Origin: CAZFHZ01 sp964519015
GTDB taxonomy: Bacteria > Blakebacterota > Blakebacteria > Blakebacterales > CAYUVJ01
Assembly (NCBI GenBank): GCA_964519015.1
Contig: CAZFHZ010000099.1
Coordinates: 1 to 11,917 of the forward strand
Direction: 5' to 3'
Length of the DNA: 11,917 nucleotides
Shown: in pieces, positions 1-7,192 of the stretch
How the letters are laid out: every line of letters begins with the position of its first letter
How positions within the stretch are numbered: position 1 is the stretch's first letter
Notes under the pieces: model-generated
Database searches by the model: none
Told to the model about the DNA's origin: nothing
What the model saw: the letters and a program-made list of their open reading frames with translations, nothing else
Made by a program: the position numbers and the translations under genes

Positions 1-1266
1 CTCTCCGTCGGGGAGCCAGCCCAGCCCGTAGATGGGACCACCGATCCAGGCCTCATCGTACTGATGGTCGGCGATGTGGAGCGCACCCGTCTCCAGGTCG
101 AGTCCGAGCAGGAAACGGCTCTTGTTGTCGAGGGCGTTCACCTCCAGCAGCGCCCGGCGGCCGTCGGGGGCGAAGATGGGTAGGCCGGGCTGGATGGGGA
201 TGACCGCTCCCCGCTCCTTCTTCCAGGCGCCGTTCTCCCCGGCCGGCCCAAGCGGGTCGGCCACCTGCTCATCCAGGAGCGCGAAGTCGACGTAGTAGAC
301 CGAGTCGCGCTGGGTATCGGCGATCCCCAGCCGCCACCGGTCGAGCGGCTCCCCTACCTTGGTGCGCCCCGGGATGTCCTGGGTGAAGGCGTCCTCGCGC
401 ACGTAGTCGGGTACCACCGTCCGCTTCCCCCCCTGGGCAGGGAGGCGGAGCCGGAAGACCACGAACCGGCCGTCCGGGGTGATGACACTGCCGGCCGCCT
501 GCTGCCGGGCCGGCACGGAGATCTCGAGGGGCCGCTCGGGCGAGGGGAAACGGGCGCGGTAGGCCTCGTAGCGTTCCCGCTGCTGCTGCTGCTCGCGGAT
601 GAAGGCCAGCAGTCCCGCCTCCTGGCCGGCCAGCCACTTCTGGAGCTCGGTGCGGGTGTCGGGCCGGCTCCCCCCCCGCTCGGTCTCTTCGGTGAACCGG
701 ACGTACTGGCGCAGTTCGCCGCTCCCCAGGTGGAGGGCGTAGTGGTCGCCGGCGCTGGTGAAGAAGACCCGCTCGCCGTCGCGCGACCAGGTGGGGGAGG
801 ACTCCGGCTGGGCGGTGAAGGTCAACCGGGTCTGCGTCCCGCCGCGCAGATCGAAGAGCCAGAGGTCGCCGTCGCGCACGAAGAGCCGCCGGCGGTGGGC
901 GGCGTCCCACACCCCGCCGAGGGAGAGCGCCAGCCCCCGGCGGCCGACCGAGACCGTGCCCGGCAGGCGGTTAAGTTCCTCGTAAGGGACCTCCTCGGGC
1001 TCTCCCCCGCCGGGAGCGACGCGCCAGACGCCCGCCGTCTCCTCGCGTCGGGGGTTCCAGCGGAAGTAGAGCCATCGGCTGTCGTCCGACCAGACCAGCC
1101 CGGAAGGGGCCTCACCGAGCCAGCCGGCCGGGTCCTGCATGATCGTCTCCACCTCGAGCGGCCGGGCCGGCCCCTGGGCGGTGGTGCGGACCGCCGGCAG
1201 GGCGAGCAGGAGGAGGGCGACCGCGACACCCGCGGCCGGACGCCGGAGGATGTGGGGACGGGGCAT
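1..1266 (-). CDS. S9-type peptidase, N-terminal beta-propeller part (partial, C-terminus off the left edge)
   Basis: The frame is open for exactly 422 codons from ATG (1266-1264) to the first base of the window, with no stop, so the 3' end is missing. A good Shine-Dalgarno (AAAGGAGT, 1279-1272) lies 6 nt before the start. Residues 1-31 form a signal peptide: a basic start, a VAVALLLLALPAV core and a cut near TTA-Q. The mature part carries repeated PD40/WD40-like propeller strands, for example SPTWSRDGERVFFTS (158-170), TPDGRFVVFRL (263-273), FAPDGRRALLEV (365-376) and GLGWLPDGE at the edge. A charged helical insert with a QQQQ run sits at 205-235. This is the usual first half of exported prolyl-oligopeptidase-family (S9/DPP IV-like) enzymes, whose alpha/beta-hydrolase domain follows the propeller. 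That catalytic domain is not in view, so a TolB-like propeller protein without peptidase activity remains possible. The gene diverges from the export operon at 1424. Confidence 0.72.
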   Translation of the reverse strand, partial: MPRPHILRRPAAGVAVALLLLALPAVRTTAQGPARPLEVETIMQDPAGWLGEAPSGLVWSDDSRWLYFRWNPRREETAGVWRVAPGGGEPEEVPYEELNRLPGTVSVGRRGLALSLGGVWDAAHRRRLFVRDGDLWLFDLRGGTQTRLTFTAQPESSPTWSRDGERVFFTSAGDHYALHLGSGELRQYVRFTEETERGGSRPDTRTELQKWLAGQEAGLLAFIREQQQQRERYEAYRARFPSPERPLEISVPARQQAAGSVITPDGRFVVFRLRLPAQGGKRTVVPDYVREDAFTQDIPGRTKVGEPLDRWRLGIADTQRDSVYYVDFALLDEQVADPLGPAGENGAWKKERGAVIPIQPGLPIFAPDGRRALLEVNALDNKSRFLLGLDLETGALHIADHQYDEAWIGGPIYGLGWLPDGE

Positions 1267-1312
1267 GAGGGACTCCTTTCACGGGTGGCGGAACGAGCGT
1301 CGGTAGTGTCCG

Positions 1313-1340
1313 TATATACCTACAGCGGGCAGGAGGTCAT
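1313..1340 (-). promoter_or_regulatory. putative sigma70-type promoter for the peptidase gene
   Basis: Read on the minus strand, ATGACC (1340-1335, matching TGAC of TTGACA) is followed after 16 nt by TATATA (1318-1313). The implied transcript start, near 1306, gives a leader of about 40 nt with the AAAGGAGT ribosome site inside it. TATATA is its own reverse complement, so it could also serve the plus strand, but no -35 match sits at the right distance on that side. This is judged by eye only. Confidence 0.4.
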
Positions 1341-1410
1341 CGGGTGATCGGGGGTTTCGTCGTAGCGGCCCCGGTGGGGTGTCCCTATCATGGGCCCGGA
1401 TGACCATCGA

Positions 1411-1416
1411 GGAGGT
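1411..1416 (+). promoter_or_regulatory. ribosome binding site GGAGGT fixing a TTG start
   Basis: GGAGGT lies 7 nt before TTG at 1424. The in-frame ATG codons upstream (1379, 1400) have no comparable site and would add residues in front of the signal peptide. The TTG start gives a clean basic-hydrophobic signal sequence. A weak TATCAT (1386-1391) could be the -10 of a promoter for this operon, but no -35 is evident. Confidence 0.75.
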
Positions 1417-1423
1417 AACGGAA

Positions 1424-2005
1424 TTGAAGCCGCTTATCATCCGTGGCGGGCCGGTCTTCGCCCTCGTCCTGCTGGCGGTCTCGCTGGCCCCACACCCGGC
1501 CGGTGCCCAGCTGGCGCGCCCCGAGGAGGTGGTGCGCATCACCCCCGCCCTGCCCAAGAGCGGGTTCACCCCGGGGGAGACCTTCCAGGCGGCCCTGATC
1601 GTCGACATCATGGACGGCTATCATCTGAACGCCCACACCGTCAAGGACCCCAACCTCCTCCGGACCGATCTCGAGATCCCGACCGGGGGAGCGGTGAGCT
1701 GGCCCTTCATCCGTTACCCGGAGGACCAGGCGGTGCCCGGGGTGGAGGTGCCCGGACTGGTCGGTGAGCAGTATATCGGCCGGATCGTCCTCCGGCTGGT
1801 CGGCCGGCTCCCCAAGGAAGCCGTCCCCGGCCCCCTGCGGGTCAAGATGAGCCTCTTCTTCCAGGCCTGCACCGACCTGGTCTGCCTGGTGCCGTACACC
1901 AACAAGTTCGAACTGGAGATCCCCGTGGTGGCTCCCGGCACGGAGGTGAAGACCCTCCATCCGGAGATCTTCGGCCAGGAGAAGGTGCCGCCCGGCGGTC
2001 GCTGA
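1424..2005 (+). CDS. exported stand-alone DsbD N-terminal-like domain protein
   Basis: The product is 193 residues from the TTG start chosen by its GGAGGT site. Residues 1-28 are a signal peptide (KPLIIRGG, then VFALVLLAVSLA, cut near AGA-Q). The mature domain has the layout of the DsbD N-terminal (alpha) family: a GYHLNAH segment (65-71), a proline-rich YPEDQAVPG stretch (98-106), then FFQACTDLVCLVP (145-157). The last matches the family's QACxxxxC-L-x-P signature and keeps both cysteines (C149, C154). In DsbD this immunoglobulin-like periplasmic domain passes electrons from the membrane domain to substrates. Here the membrane and thioredoxin domains are absent; only the periplasmic module is encoded. 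It leads the operon, 42 nt before the ATPase gene. It may need a DsbD/CcdA-type partner elsewhere, or may have become a structural accessory. The family call is fairly secure; the role is unknown. Confidence 0.75.
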   Translation: MKPLIIRGGPVFALVLLAVSLAPHPAGAQLARPEEVVRITPALPKSGFTPGETFQAALIVDIMDGYHLNAHTVKDPNLLRTDLEIPTGGAVSWPFIRYPEDQAVPGVEVPGLVGEQYIGRIVLRLVGRLPKEAVPGPLRVKMSLFFQACTDLVCLVPYTNKFELEIPVVAPGTEVKTLHPEIFGQEKVPPGGR

Positions 2006-2047
2006 GGATCCGACCGGACGGACCGGACCGTAAGGAGGGCTGCCATC

Positions 2048-2743
2048 ATGGCTGTCGCCGCGCGCCTGACCGACGTCCACAAGACCTACCGGGTCGGAGC
2101 CATCGAGGTGCCGGCCGTCCGGGGGGTGGACATCGAGATCGAGGAGGGGGAGTTCTTCTCCTTCGCCGGTCCCTCCGGGTCGGGGAAGACCACCCTGCTC
2201 AACCTCCTCGGCGCCCTCGACACCCCGACCCGGGGAGAGATCGAGATCGGAGGCCGGGCCACCGCCGGCCTGAACCCGACCACCCTGGCCGACTTCCGCA
2301 ACCAGCACCTCGGATTCATCTTCCAGACCTTCAACCTCATCCCGGTGCTGACCGTGCTCGAGAACGTCGAGTTCCCCCTGCAGCTCCAGGGCGTCGCTGA
2401 CGCCGCCGAGCGGCGTCAGCGGGTGGAAGCCCTGCTCGAGGAGGTCGGTCTGGCCGGACTCTCCGACCGGCGCCCCTCGGAACTGAGCGGGGGACAGCAG
2501 CAGCGGGTGGCCGTCGCCCGCGCCCTGGTCAAGGGGCCGACCCTGGTGCTGGCCGACGAACCAACCGCCAACCTGGATTCGGCCACCGCCCTGGAGGTCG
2601 TCAACCTGATGAAGGAGCTGAACACCCGGCGGGGGACCACCTTCATCTTCTCCACCCACGACCGCCTGGTGATGGACCACGCCCGGCGTCTGGTGCGGCT
2701 GCGCGACGGTCGGATCGAGTCCGACGAGAGCCAGGGGAGCTGA
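2048..2743 (+). CDS. ABC transporter ATP-binding protein, LolD/MacB type
   Basis: A 231-residue cytoplasmic nucleotide-binding subunit with every core motif in order: Walker A GPSGSGKT (41-48), Q-loop in FQTFNLIP (Q93), signature LSGGQ (146-150), Walker B LVLADE (166-171), D-loop NLDS (175-178) and switch histidine in STHD (H204). The length and the FNLIPVLTVLENVEFPL segment are typical of the LolD/MacB/FtsE branch, whose members power periplasmic extraction or mechanotransmission, not import. AAGGAGGG (2032-2039) sits 8 nt before the ATG. The stop is 4 nt before the first permease, which together with the second permease should form the membrane part. The motifs are intact, so it should hydrolyse ATP. 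The substrate cannot be told from this subunit. The short leader contains the direct repeat GACCGGAC (2012-2019, 2021-2028), of no evident meaning. Confidence 0.95.
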   Translation: MAVAARLTDVHKTYRVGAIEVPAVRGVDIEIEEGEFFSFAGPSGSGKTTLLNLLGALDTPTRGEIEIGGRATAGLNPTTLADFRNQHLGFIFQTFNLIPVLTVLENVEFPLQLQGVADAAERRQRVEALLEEVGLAGLSDRRPSELSGGQQQRVAVARALVKGPTLVLADEPTANLDSATALEVVNLMKELNTRRGTTFIFSTHDRLVMDHARRLVRLRDGRIESDESQGS

Positions 2744-2747
2744 TCGG

Positions 2748-4022
2748 ATGGTTGCCGAGCATGCGCCCCACGGGCTGACGTTGCGCAACGCCTTCCACCT
2801 GGCCCGGCGCAACCTGACCCGGAGCCGCCGCCGGACGGCCATCACGGCCACCACGGTGGCCCTGGCCGTCTTCCTCCTCCAATGCTTCTCCTCCCTGCTC
2901 TTCGGGATCGAACGGCAGTCCTTCGACAACCTGATCCGCTACCAGACCGCCAACGCCAAGGTCTTCGCGGCCGGGTACTACCAGGATCGGGAGGAGTTCC
3001 CGCTCGAACAGGTCCTGGCCGATCCCGCTTCGCTCGAGCAGCGGATCGACGGCGTCCCGGGGGTGGCCGCCTCCACCCCGCGGATCGAGTTCAGTGCCCA
3101 GCTCTCCAACGGCGTCGACCAGATCCCGGTCACCGGGGTTGGGATCGCGGTCTCGGGGAGCGACCGCGACGTCTACCGCATCGCCCAGGCGGTGGTCGCC
3201 GGTTCCTATCTGCAGCCGGGGGAGGAGGGCCTGCTGATCGGCGCCGACCTGGCCCGGCACTTCCCCGTCCAGGTGGGCGACTGGCTGACCGTCCTGGTGC
3301 GCACCCGCCGTGGGGCCTATGAGGCGCTCGACCTGCCGGTACGGGGTCTGCTGGGGACCGGCAACCCCCTGATCGACAAGTCGGTCGTCATGCTCCCGCT
3401 CGAGACCGCCCGGGGGATGCTCGGCATGCCCGGGATGGCCACCGAGATCGCGGTGCGGTTCGGCAGCACCACCCTCGAGCTGCGCACCCTCAACCGCCTG
3501 CGGGCGAGCCTGGAGGCGGTCCCGGGGACCGAGGTGCGGGGTTGGCGCGAACTGGAGGAGAGCTTCCTGGCCCTGGCCAAGGTCAAGCGCACCGGTTCGA
3601 CCATCTTCATGAGCATCTTCGTGCTGCTGGCCCTGGTGGGCATCACGAACACCATCCTGATGGCCACCTTCGAACGCACCCGGGAGATCGGCGCGCTGAT
3701 GGCCCTGGGGCTGCGCCCGGCCGGGGTGCGCCGTCTCTTCCTGGTCGAGGGGGCCCTGACCGGTCTGGCCGGCGGTCTGCTCGGCAGTCTGGCCGCTCTC
3801 GGGCTCATCCTCTGGCTGGCTTCGATCGGGATTGATATCGGAGCGATGTACGGCGACATGGACATCGGCTACCCGGTCAAGGACATGATCTACCCGGCGA
3901 TCGACCTGCTCTGGATGCTCACCGTCATCCTCTTCACCGGGCTGATGGCCACCCTGGCGTCGCTCTACCCGGCCGCCCGGGCCAGCCGGCTCGACCCCGC
4001 CGAGGCGCTGCGTCATGTCTGA
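2748..4022 (+). CDS. FtsX/MacB-type ABC transporter permease, first subunit (LolC/E-like)
   Basis: A 424-residue inner-membrane protein of the four-helix type VII ABC permease plan. A basic N-terminus (RRNLTRSRRRT) precedes helix 1 (about 31-54). A large periplasmic MacB-PCD-like domain follows (about 55-280), then helices near 284-306, 332-358 and 384-408. The FtsX core is clear: LVGITNTILMATFERTREIG (297-314; the full family motif runs on to GALMALG), and a C-terminal LYPAARASRLDPAEAL, the usual ending of LolC/LolE/MacB permeases. Its only cysteine (C45) is in helix 1. GGGGAG (2734-2739) gives an 8-nt ribosome-site spacing inside the end of the ATPase gene. The end overlaps the second permease by 8 nt. 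It differs considerably from that permease, as expected for a heteromeric pair. Cargo is unknown; lipoprotein or lipid extraction is inferred from the neighbouring LolA-like gene. Confidence 0.9.
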   Translation: MVAEHAPHGLTLRNAFHLARRNLTRSRRRTAITATTVALAVFLLQCFSSLLFGIERQSFDNLIRYQTANAKVFAAGYYQDREEFPLEQVLADPASLEQRIDGVPGVAASTPRIEFSAQLSNGVDQIPVTGVGIAVSGSDRDVYRIAQAVVAGSYLQPGEEGLLIGADLARHFPVQVGDWLTVLVRTRRGAYEALDLPVRGLLGTGNPLIDKSVVMLPLETARGMLGMPGMATEIAVRFGSTTLELRTLNRLRASLEAVPGTEVRGWRELEESFLALAKVKRTGSTIFMSIFVLLALVGITNTILMATFERTREIGALMALGLRPAGVRRLFLVEGALTGLAGGLLGSLAALGLILWLASIGIDIGAMYGDMDIGYPVKDMIYPAIDLLWMLTVILFTGLMATLASLYPAARASRLDPAEALRHV

Positions 4023-5265
4023 CGTCCATCCCCGTCTCCCCCTGCTGCGCCTGGCCTGGCGCAACACCCGGCGGAACAGCCGCCGCACTCTGCTGACGGT
4101 GAGCGCCGTGCTGGTGGCCTCGGCCGCCCTCACCTTCGCCTTCGCCTACCTGGGGGGAGTGGTTGCCGAGATCGTCGACACCTACGCCCGCATCCAGTCG
4201 GGGCACGTGCGCATCACCGCCCGCGGCTATACCGACCGGGAGCGCTTCCTCCCGCTCGACAAGAACGTCCCCCGGCTGAGCGAACTCCTTCCCATCATCC
4301 GCTCCCACCCGGCGGTGCGCACCGCGGTGGCCCGCATCCGGACCGCCGCCTTGGTGGACGGCCTCGACTCCAACCGCCCCGCCCTGGTCTGGGGGATCGA
4401 CCTGGAGCGGGAGCGGGATATCCTGCGACCGGGCGGGATGATGGACCAGGGGCGTCTCCCCGTCCCGGGGAGGGCTGAGGCCCTGGTCGGGACCGGACTG
4501 GCCGGGCGGATCGGGGTCGCTCCGGGGGACACCCTCACCCTGCTCGGCCAGACCGCCTACCGGTCCCTGGGAGGCCTGCGCTGCACGGTGGTCGGACTGG
4601 CCCGCACCGGGGTGGCCTACCTGGATGAGGCCCTGCTCCTGCTGCCGCTCGACCAGGCCCAGTACATGACCTTCCTGGACGATGCAGCCACCGAGGTGCT
4701 CGTCTTTGCCCGCGACCCCGATCAGGCCGAGGTCCTGGCCGCCTCGCTGGCCGCCGAGCTCGATCCGCTGGTGGAGGGGGGGCTGGAGGTCCTCTCCTGG
4801 CGCGACCAGGGTCCCCTCATGCAACTGGCGGACAGCATCAATTCGATGTGGGGCATCATCATCTTCCTGCTCATGCTCATGGCCGGGCTGGTCATCGTGA
4901 ACACCATGCTCATGTCGGTCATGGAACGGACCGCCGAGTTCGGGATGCTCAACGCGCTCGGCATGCGCCGGCGGGACATCCTCCGGCTGGTGCTGGGCGA
5001 GGGGATGGTCATCGGACTGATCGGCGCGGTCACCGGCGTGCTCCTCGGCGGCGCCATCGCCCTGATCGTGGAGCACACCGGCCTGGACATCACCAAGGCC
5101 GCCTCCGGCATCGAACTCCCCTTCCCGAACGTGATCTATCCCCACCTGAAGCCCCTCTATCCCGTCGTGGCCCTCTTCATAGGGGTGTTCACGGCCGTCC
5201 TGGCCGCCCTCTTCCCGGCCCTGAAGGCGGTCCGGCTCCAGCCCGCGGAGGCGCTCCGATCATGA
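4015..5265 (+). CDS. FtsX/MacB-type ABC transporter permease, second subunit (LolC/E-like)
   Basis: A 416-residue protein with the same plan as its upstream neighbour. A basic start (RNTRRNSRRT) precedes helix 1 (about 25-48), followed by a periplasmic domain (about 50-275) and helices near 279-301, 328-352 and 383-401. The FtsX core reads LVIVNTMLMSVMERTAEFG (292-310), followed by MLNALGMRRRDILRL; the C-terminus is FPALKAVRLQPAEALRS. The periplasmic domain starts with IQSGHVRITARGYTDRERFLPL, different from the first permease, so the two are paralogues and not a recent duplication. Its single cysteine (C190, in LRCTVVG) lies in the predicted periplasmic domain; it is the only periplasmic cysteine among the transporter proteins apart from the DsbD-N-like pair. 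The ATG lies inside the previous gene's end, and its stop overlaps the next start as ATGA, so translation is probably coupled. Confidence 0.9.
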   Translation: MSDVHPRLPLLRLAWRNTRRNSRRTLLTVSAVLVASAALTFAFAYLGGVVAEIVDTYARIQSGHVRITARGYTDRERFLPLDKNVPRLSELLPIIRSHPAVRTAVARIRTAALVDGLDSNRPALVWGIDLERERDILRPGGMMDQGRLPVPGRAEALVGTGLAGRIGVAPGDTLTLLGQTAYRSLGGLRCTVVGLARTGVAYLDEALLLLPLDQAQYMTFLDDAATEVLVFARDPDQAEVLAASLAAELDPLVEGGLEVLSWRDQGPLMQLADSINSMWGIIIFLLMLMAGLVIVNTMLMSVMERTAEFGMLNALGMRRRDILRLVLGEGMVIGLIGAVTGVLLGGAIALIVEHTGLDITKAASGIELPFPNVIYPHLKPLYPVVALFIGVFTAVLAALFPALKAVRLQPAEALRS

Positions 5266-6029
5266 GGTACCAGCCCGGCATCGCGGTCGCGCTCCTCACC
5301 CTGGTCCTGCTCCCACCGCTGGTCAGCCCGGTGCGGGCCCAGCCCCCGGCCACCCAGATCCTGGAGCGGATCGACCGGAACATGACCTACACCACCGCGC
5401 GCATGAAGGCGCGCATGACCATCACCTACCGGGAGGGGGACGAGCGGGTGCTCGAGTTCGACTCCTGGAGCGAGGGGCGGGACCGTTCTTTCCTGACCTT
5501 CACCGCTCCGGCCCGGGATGCGGGGAGCCGGTTCCTGAGGATGCAGGACGCCATGTGGATCTACCTCCCCCGGGTGGGCAAGAGCGTGCGGATCCAGGGG
5601 CACATGCTCCGGCAGGGACTGATGGGAAGCGACTTCTCCTACGGGGATGCCTCCGAGAACCCGCATATGGCCGATGACTACGAGGCGGTCGTGGAGGGGC
5701 GGGACACCCTGGAGGGACGGCCGGTCTGGGTCCTCCGGCTCACCGCGAAGCGGGACGACCTCTCCTATCCGACCCGCAAGGTATGGGTGGACGCCGAGCG
5801 CTGGATCCCCCTCCAGGAGGAGCGATTCGCCCTCAGCGGGAAGCTGCTCAAGCGCCTCACCATGAGCGACGTGCGGCCGATGGGGGAGCGCTGGTTCCCC
5901 TTCCGGATGAGCCTCAACAACCTGCTGCAGACCGACACTTCCACCGTCCTCCAGGTGGTGGACATCCAGATCGGGGTCGCCATCCCCGCCGAGACTTTCA
6001 CCCTCCGCCATCTCGAGGGGGGCCGGTGA
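5262..6029 (+). CDS. LolA-like outer-membrane lipoprotein-sorting family protein (periplasmic carrier)
   Basis: 255 residues from the ATG in the ATGA overlap with the second permease. The signal peptide is clear: MRYQPG, a hydrophobic IAVALLTLVLLPPLV, and a cut near VRA-Q at 26-27. The mature protein resembles the LolA-like family annotated as outer membrane lipoprotein-sorting protein (PF17131). Markers are an early amphipathic helix (ILERIDRNM), the strand FDSWSEGRDRSFLTFTAP, MWIYLPRVGKSVRI (98-110), and MGSDFSYGDA (121-130), a hallmark of that family. The pattern RKVWVDAERWIPLQEE (172-187) and a closing IPAETFTLRHL also fit. Such proteins have an open beta-sheet half-barrel that holds acyl chains. 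There is no cysteine, so it is neither a lipoprotein nor a disulfide client. Placed between ABC permeases and a beta-barrel, it is the likely shuttle across the periplasm (inference). The longer reading frame running upstream from 4848 is a shadow of the permease gene. Confidence 0.87.
   Translation: MRYQPGIAVALLTLVLLPPLVSPVRAQPPATQILERIDRNMTYTTARMKARMTITYREGDERVLEFDSWSEGRDRSFLTFTAPARDAGSRFLRMQDAMWIYLPRVGKSVRIQGHMLRQGLMGSDFSYGDASENPHMADDYEAVVEGRDTLEGRPVWVLRLTAKRDDLSYPTRKVWVDAERWIPLQEERFALSGKLLKRLTMSDVRPMGERWFPFRMSLNNLLQTDTSTVLQVVDIQIGVAIPAETFTLRHLEGGR
6015..6020 (+). promoter_or_regulatory. ribosome binding site for a GTG start
   Basis: GAGGGG ends 5 nt before GTG at 6026, inside the last codons of the LolA-like gene. 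GTG overlaps that gene's TGA as GTGA, and translation from it gives an immediate signal peptide. No in-frame ATG is near, so this site decides the start of the barrel gene. Confidence 0.65.
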
Positions 6030-7192
6030 GGCCGCGCCCCGCGGTCGTCCTTCCCGTCATCCTCCTCCTCTCCCTGGTGCCCGACGCCGGGCGGGTCCAT
6101 GCCCAGCAGCCGCCGCGCCTCTCCGGATACCTGGAGCACCAGTACTCGGCCAGTCAGACCAGCGCGGGCTGGAGCCAGCTCGATTACGACCGCTTCCGGC
6201 TCGATCTGGCGGCGGTCGCAGGGCGAGGCTCGCGGGTGGAAGCCGCCGCGGTCTGGCAGCTCTTCCGCGGCAACACCAGCGTGGGCCTGCGCGACCTGCT
6301 CCCGGAGGTCTACCGCCCCCTTGCCCCCACCGCGGCCGTCACGATCGAGGACCGCCTCTACCTCAACCATCTCTACGCGGTGATCCCGACGGGTGTCTTC
6401 GACCTCACCGTGGGCAAGCAGTACCTGGCCTGGGGGAGGGCGGCCGCCTTCAATCCCACCGAGCTTTTCCGCCCCAAGAACCTGCTCGAGCCGGGCTACG
6501 AGCGGGAAGGGATCGGGGCGATCACGCTCCGGGCGACCACCGGTGCGCTGGGGGACGTGCAGGCGGTGCTGGTCCCCGACGGCAGCTTCCAGACCAGCGC
6601 CAAGGTGTTCCGGGTGCGTCAGCACCTGGCCGGCTTCGACCTCTCCGCCCTGGCGGCCGAGCTGCACCAGGGTGTGGGCACGAGCTATCTGGGCGGGCTG
6701 GCCGGTCCGCGCCGCCGACGGATCACGCTCGGCGGGGACCTCTCGGGGGAACTCCTCGGACTGGGCGTCTGGCTGGAAGGGACCTGGTCGAGCCACGAGG
6801 GGCAGGAGTGGATCGAGTTCACCCTGGGTGGGAATTACACGCTCCCAGGCGATATCCTCGTCACCCTGGAGGGTTACTACGACGGCCGGGGAAAGTGGAC
6901 TCCCCCCTATCCCCTCACCTCCTGGTTGGGCCGCCTGACCGGGGCGCGCCGCACCCTCGGCAAGGGGATGCTCTTCGGGATGCTCAGCCACCCGGGGGAA
7001 CTCTGGACCTACGGTCTGGCGGGGGTGGGGAACACCGGCGACCGCAGCATGGTGCTCATCCCCAACCTCGCCTGGGCCTTCGCCCAGGACGTCGACTTCA
7101 TCTTCAACGCCTACCTCCCGCTGGGTGCGGACGGGACCGAGTTCGGGACCTCGGGCGCCGGCGGGTTCATCCGTCTGCGGGTCTATTTCTGA
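6026..7192 (+). CDS. outer-membrane beta-barrel protein (porin-like, DUF1302-like features)
   Basis: 388 residues from the GTG start. The signal peptide (about 1-26) has core VVLPVILLLSLV and cut VHA-Q. The mature chain is rich in alternating amphipathic strands and aromatic residues (for example RLSGYLEHQYSAS, YDRFRLDLAAVA, DILVTLEGYYDG) and ends in IRLRVYF. A terminal phenylalanine on a final strand is the signal read by the BAM assembly machinery. There is no cysteine. The segment VGKQYLAWGRAAAFNPTELF (129-148) recalls the GRQ-x-x-x-WG-x(n)-NP pattern I associate with DUF1302 barrels, which occur next to DUF1329, another LolA-fold family. It overlaps the LolA-like gene by 4 nt and the phosphatase start by 1 nt. 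The likely role is the outer-membrane end of the export route, either accepting cargo or letting it through. Barrel nature is well supported; the family name and function are not certain. Confidence 0.72.
   Translation: MRPRPAVVLPVILLLSLVPDAGRVHAQQPPRLSGYLEHQYSASQTSAGWSQLDYDRFRLDLAAVAGRGSRVEAAAVWQLFRGNTSVGLRDLLPEVYRPLAPTAAVTIEDRLYLNHLYAVIPTGVFDLTVGKQYLAWGRAAAFNPTELFRPKNLLEPGYEREGIGAITLRATTGALGDVQAVLVPDGSFQTSAKVFRVRQHLAGFDLSALAAELHQGVGTSYLGGLAGPRRRRITLGGDLSGELLGLGVWLEGTWSSHEGQEWIEFTLGGNYTLPGDILVTLEGYYDGRGKWTPPYPLTSWLGRLTGARRTLGKGMLFGMLSHPGELWTYGLAGVGNTGDRSMVLIPNLAWAFAQDVDFIFNAYLPLGADGTEFGTSGAGGFIRLRVYF

Noticed and set aside
269..1347. Several open frames on both strands inside the first 1.3 kb.
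   Set aside because: The minus-strand frame from 1266 to the edge has a signal peptide, a ribosome site and repeated propeller motifs. The others are arginine/proline/alanine-rich shadows.
1379..1423. Earlier start for the DsbD-N-like gene at ATG 1379 or 1400.
   Set aside because: Neither has a good ribosome site, and both would place non-hydrophobic residues before the signal peptide. TTG 1424 has GGAGGT at the right distance.
2012..2028. Tandem GACCGGAC repeat in the leader of the ATPase gene.
   Set aside because: Two copies of an 8-base word in very GC-rich sequence, with no regulator or hairpin context, are not enough to call an operator or repeat element.
1388..5145. Very long open frames on the minus strand opposite the export genes (1388-2929, 2643-4133, 3934-5145).
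   Set aside because: Their translations are low-complexity runs of G, H, Q, D, P and E typical of frames antisense to GC-rich genes. They lack domains, and they lie opposite genes with full family motifs on the plus strand.
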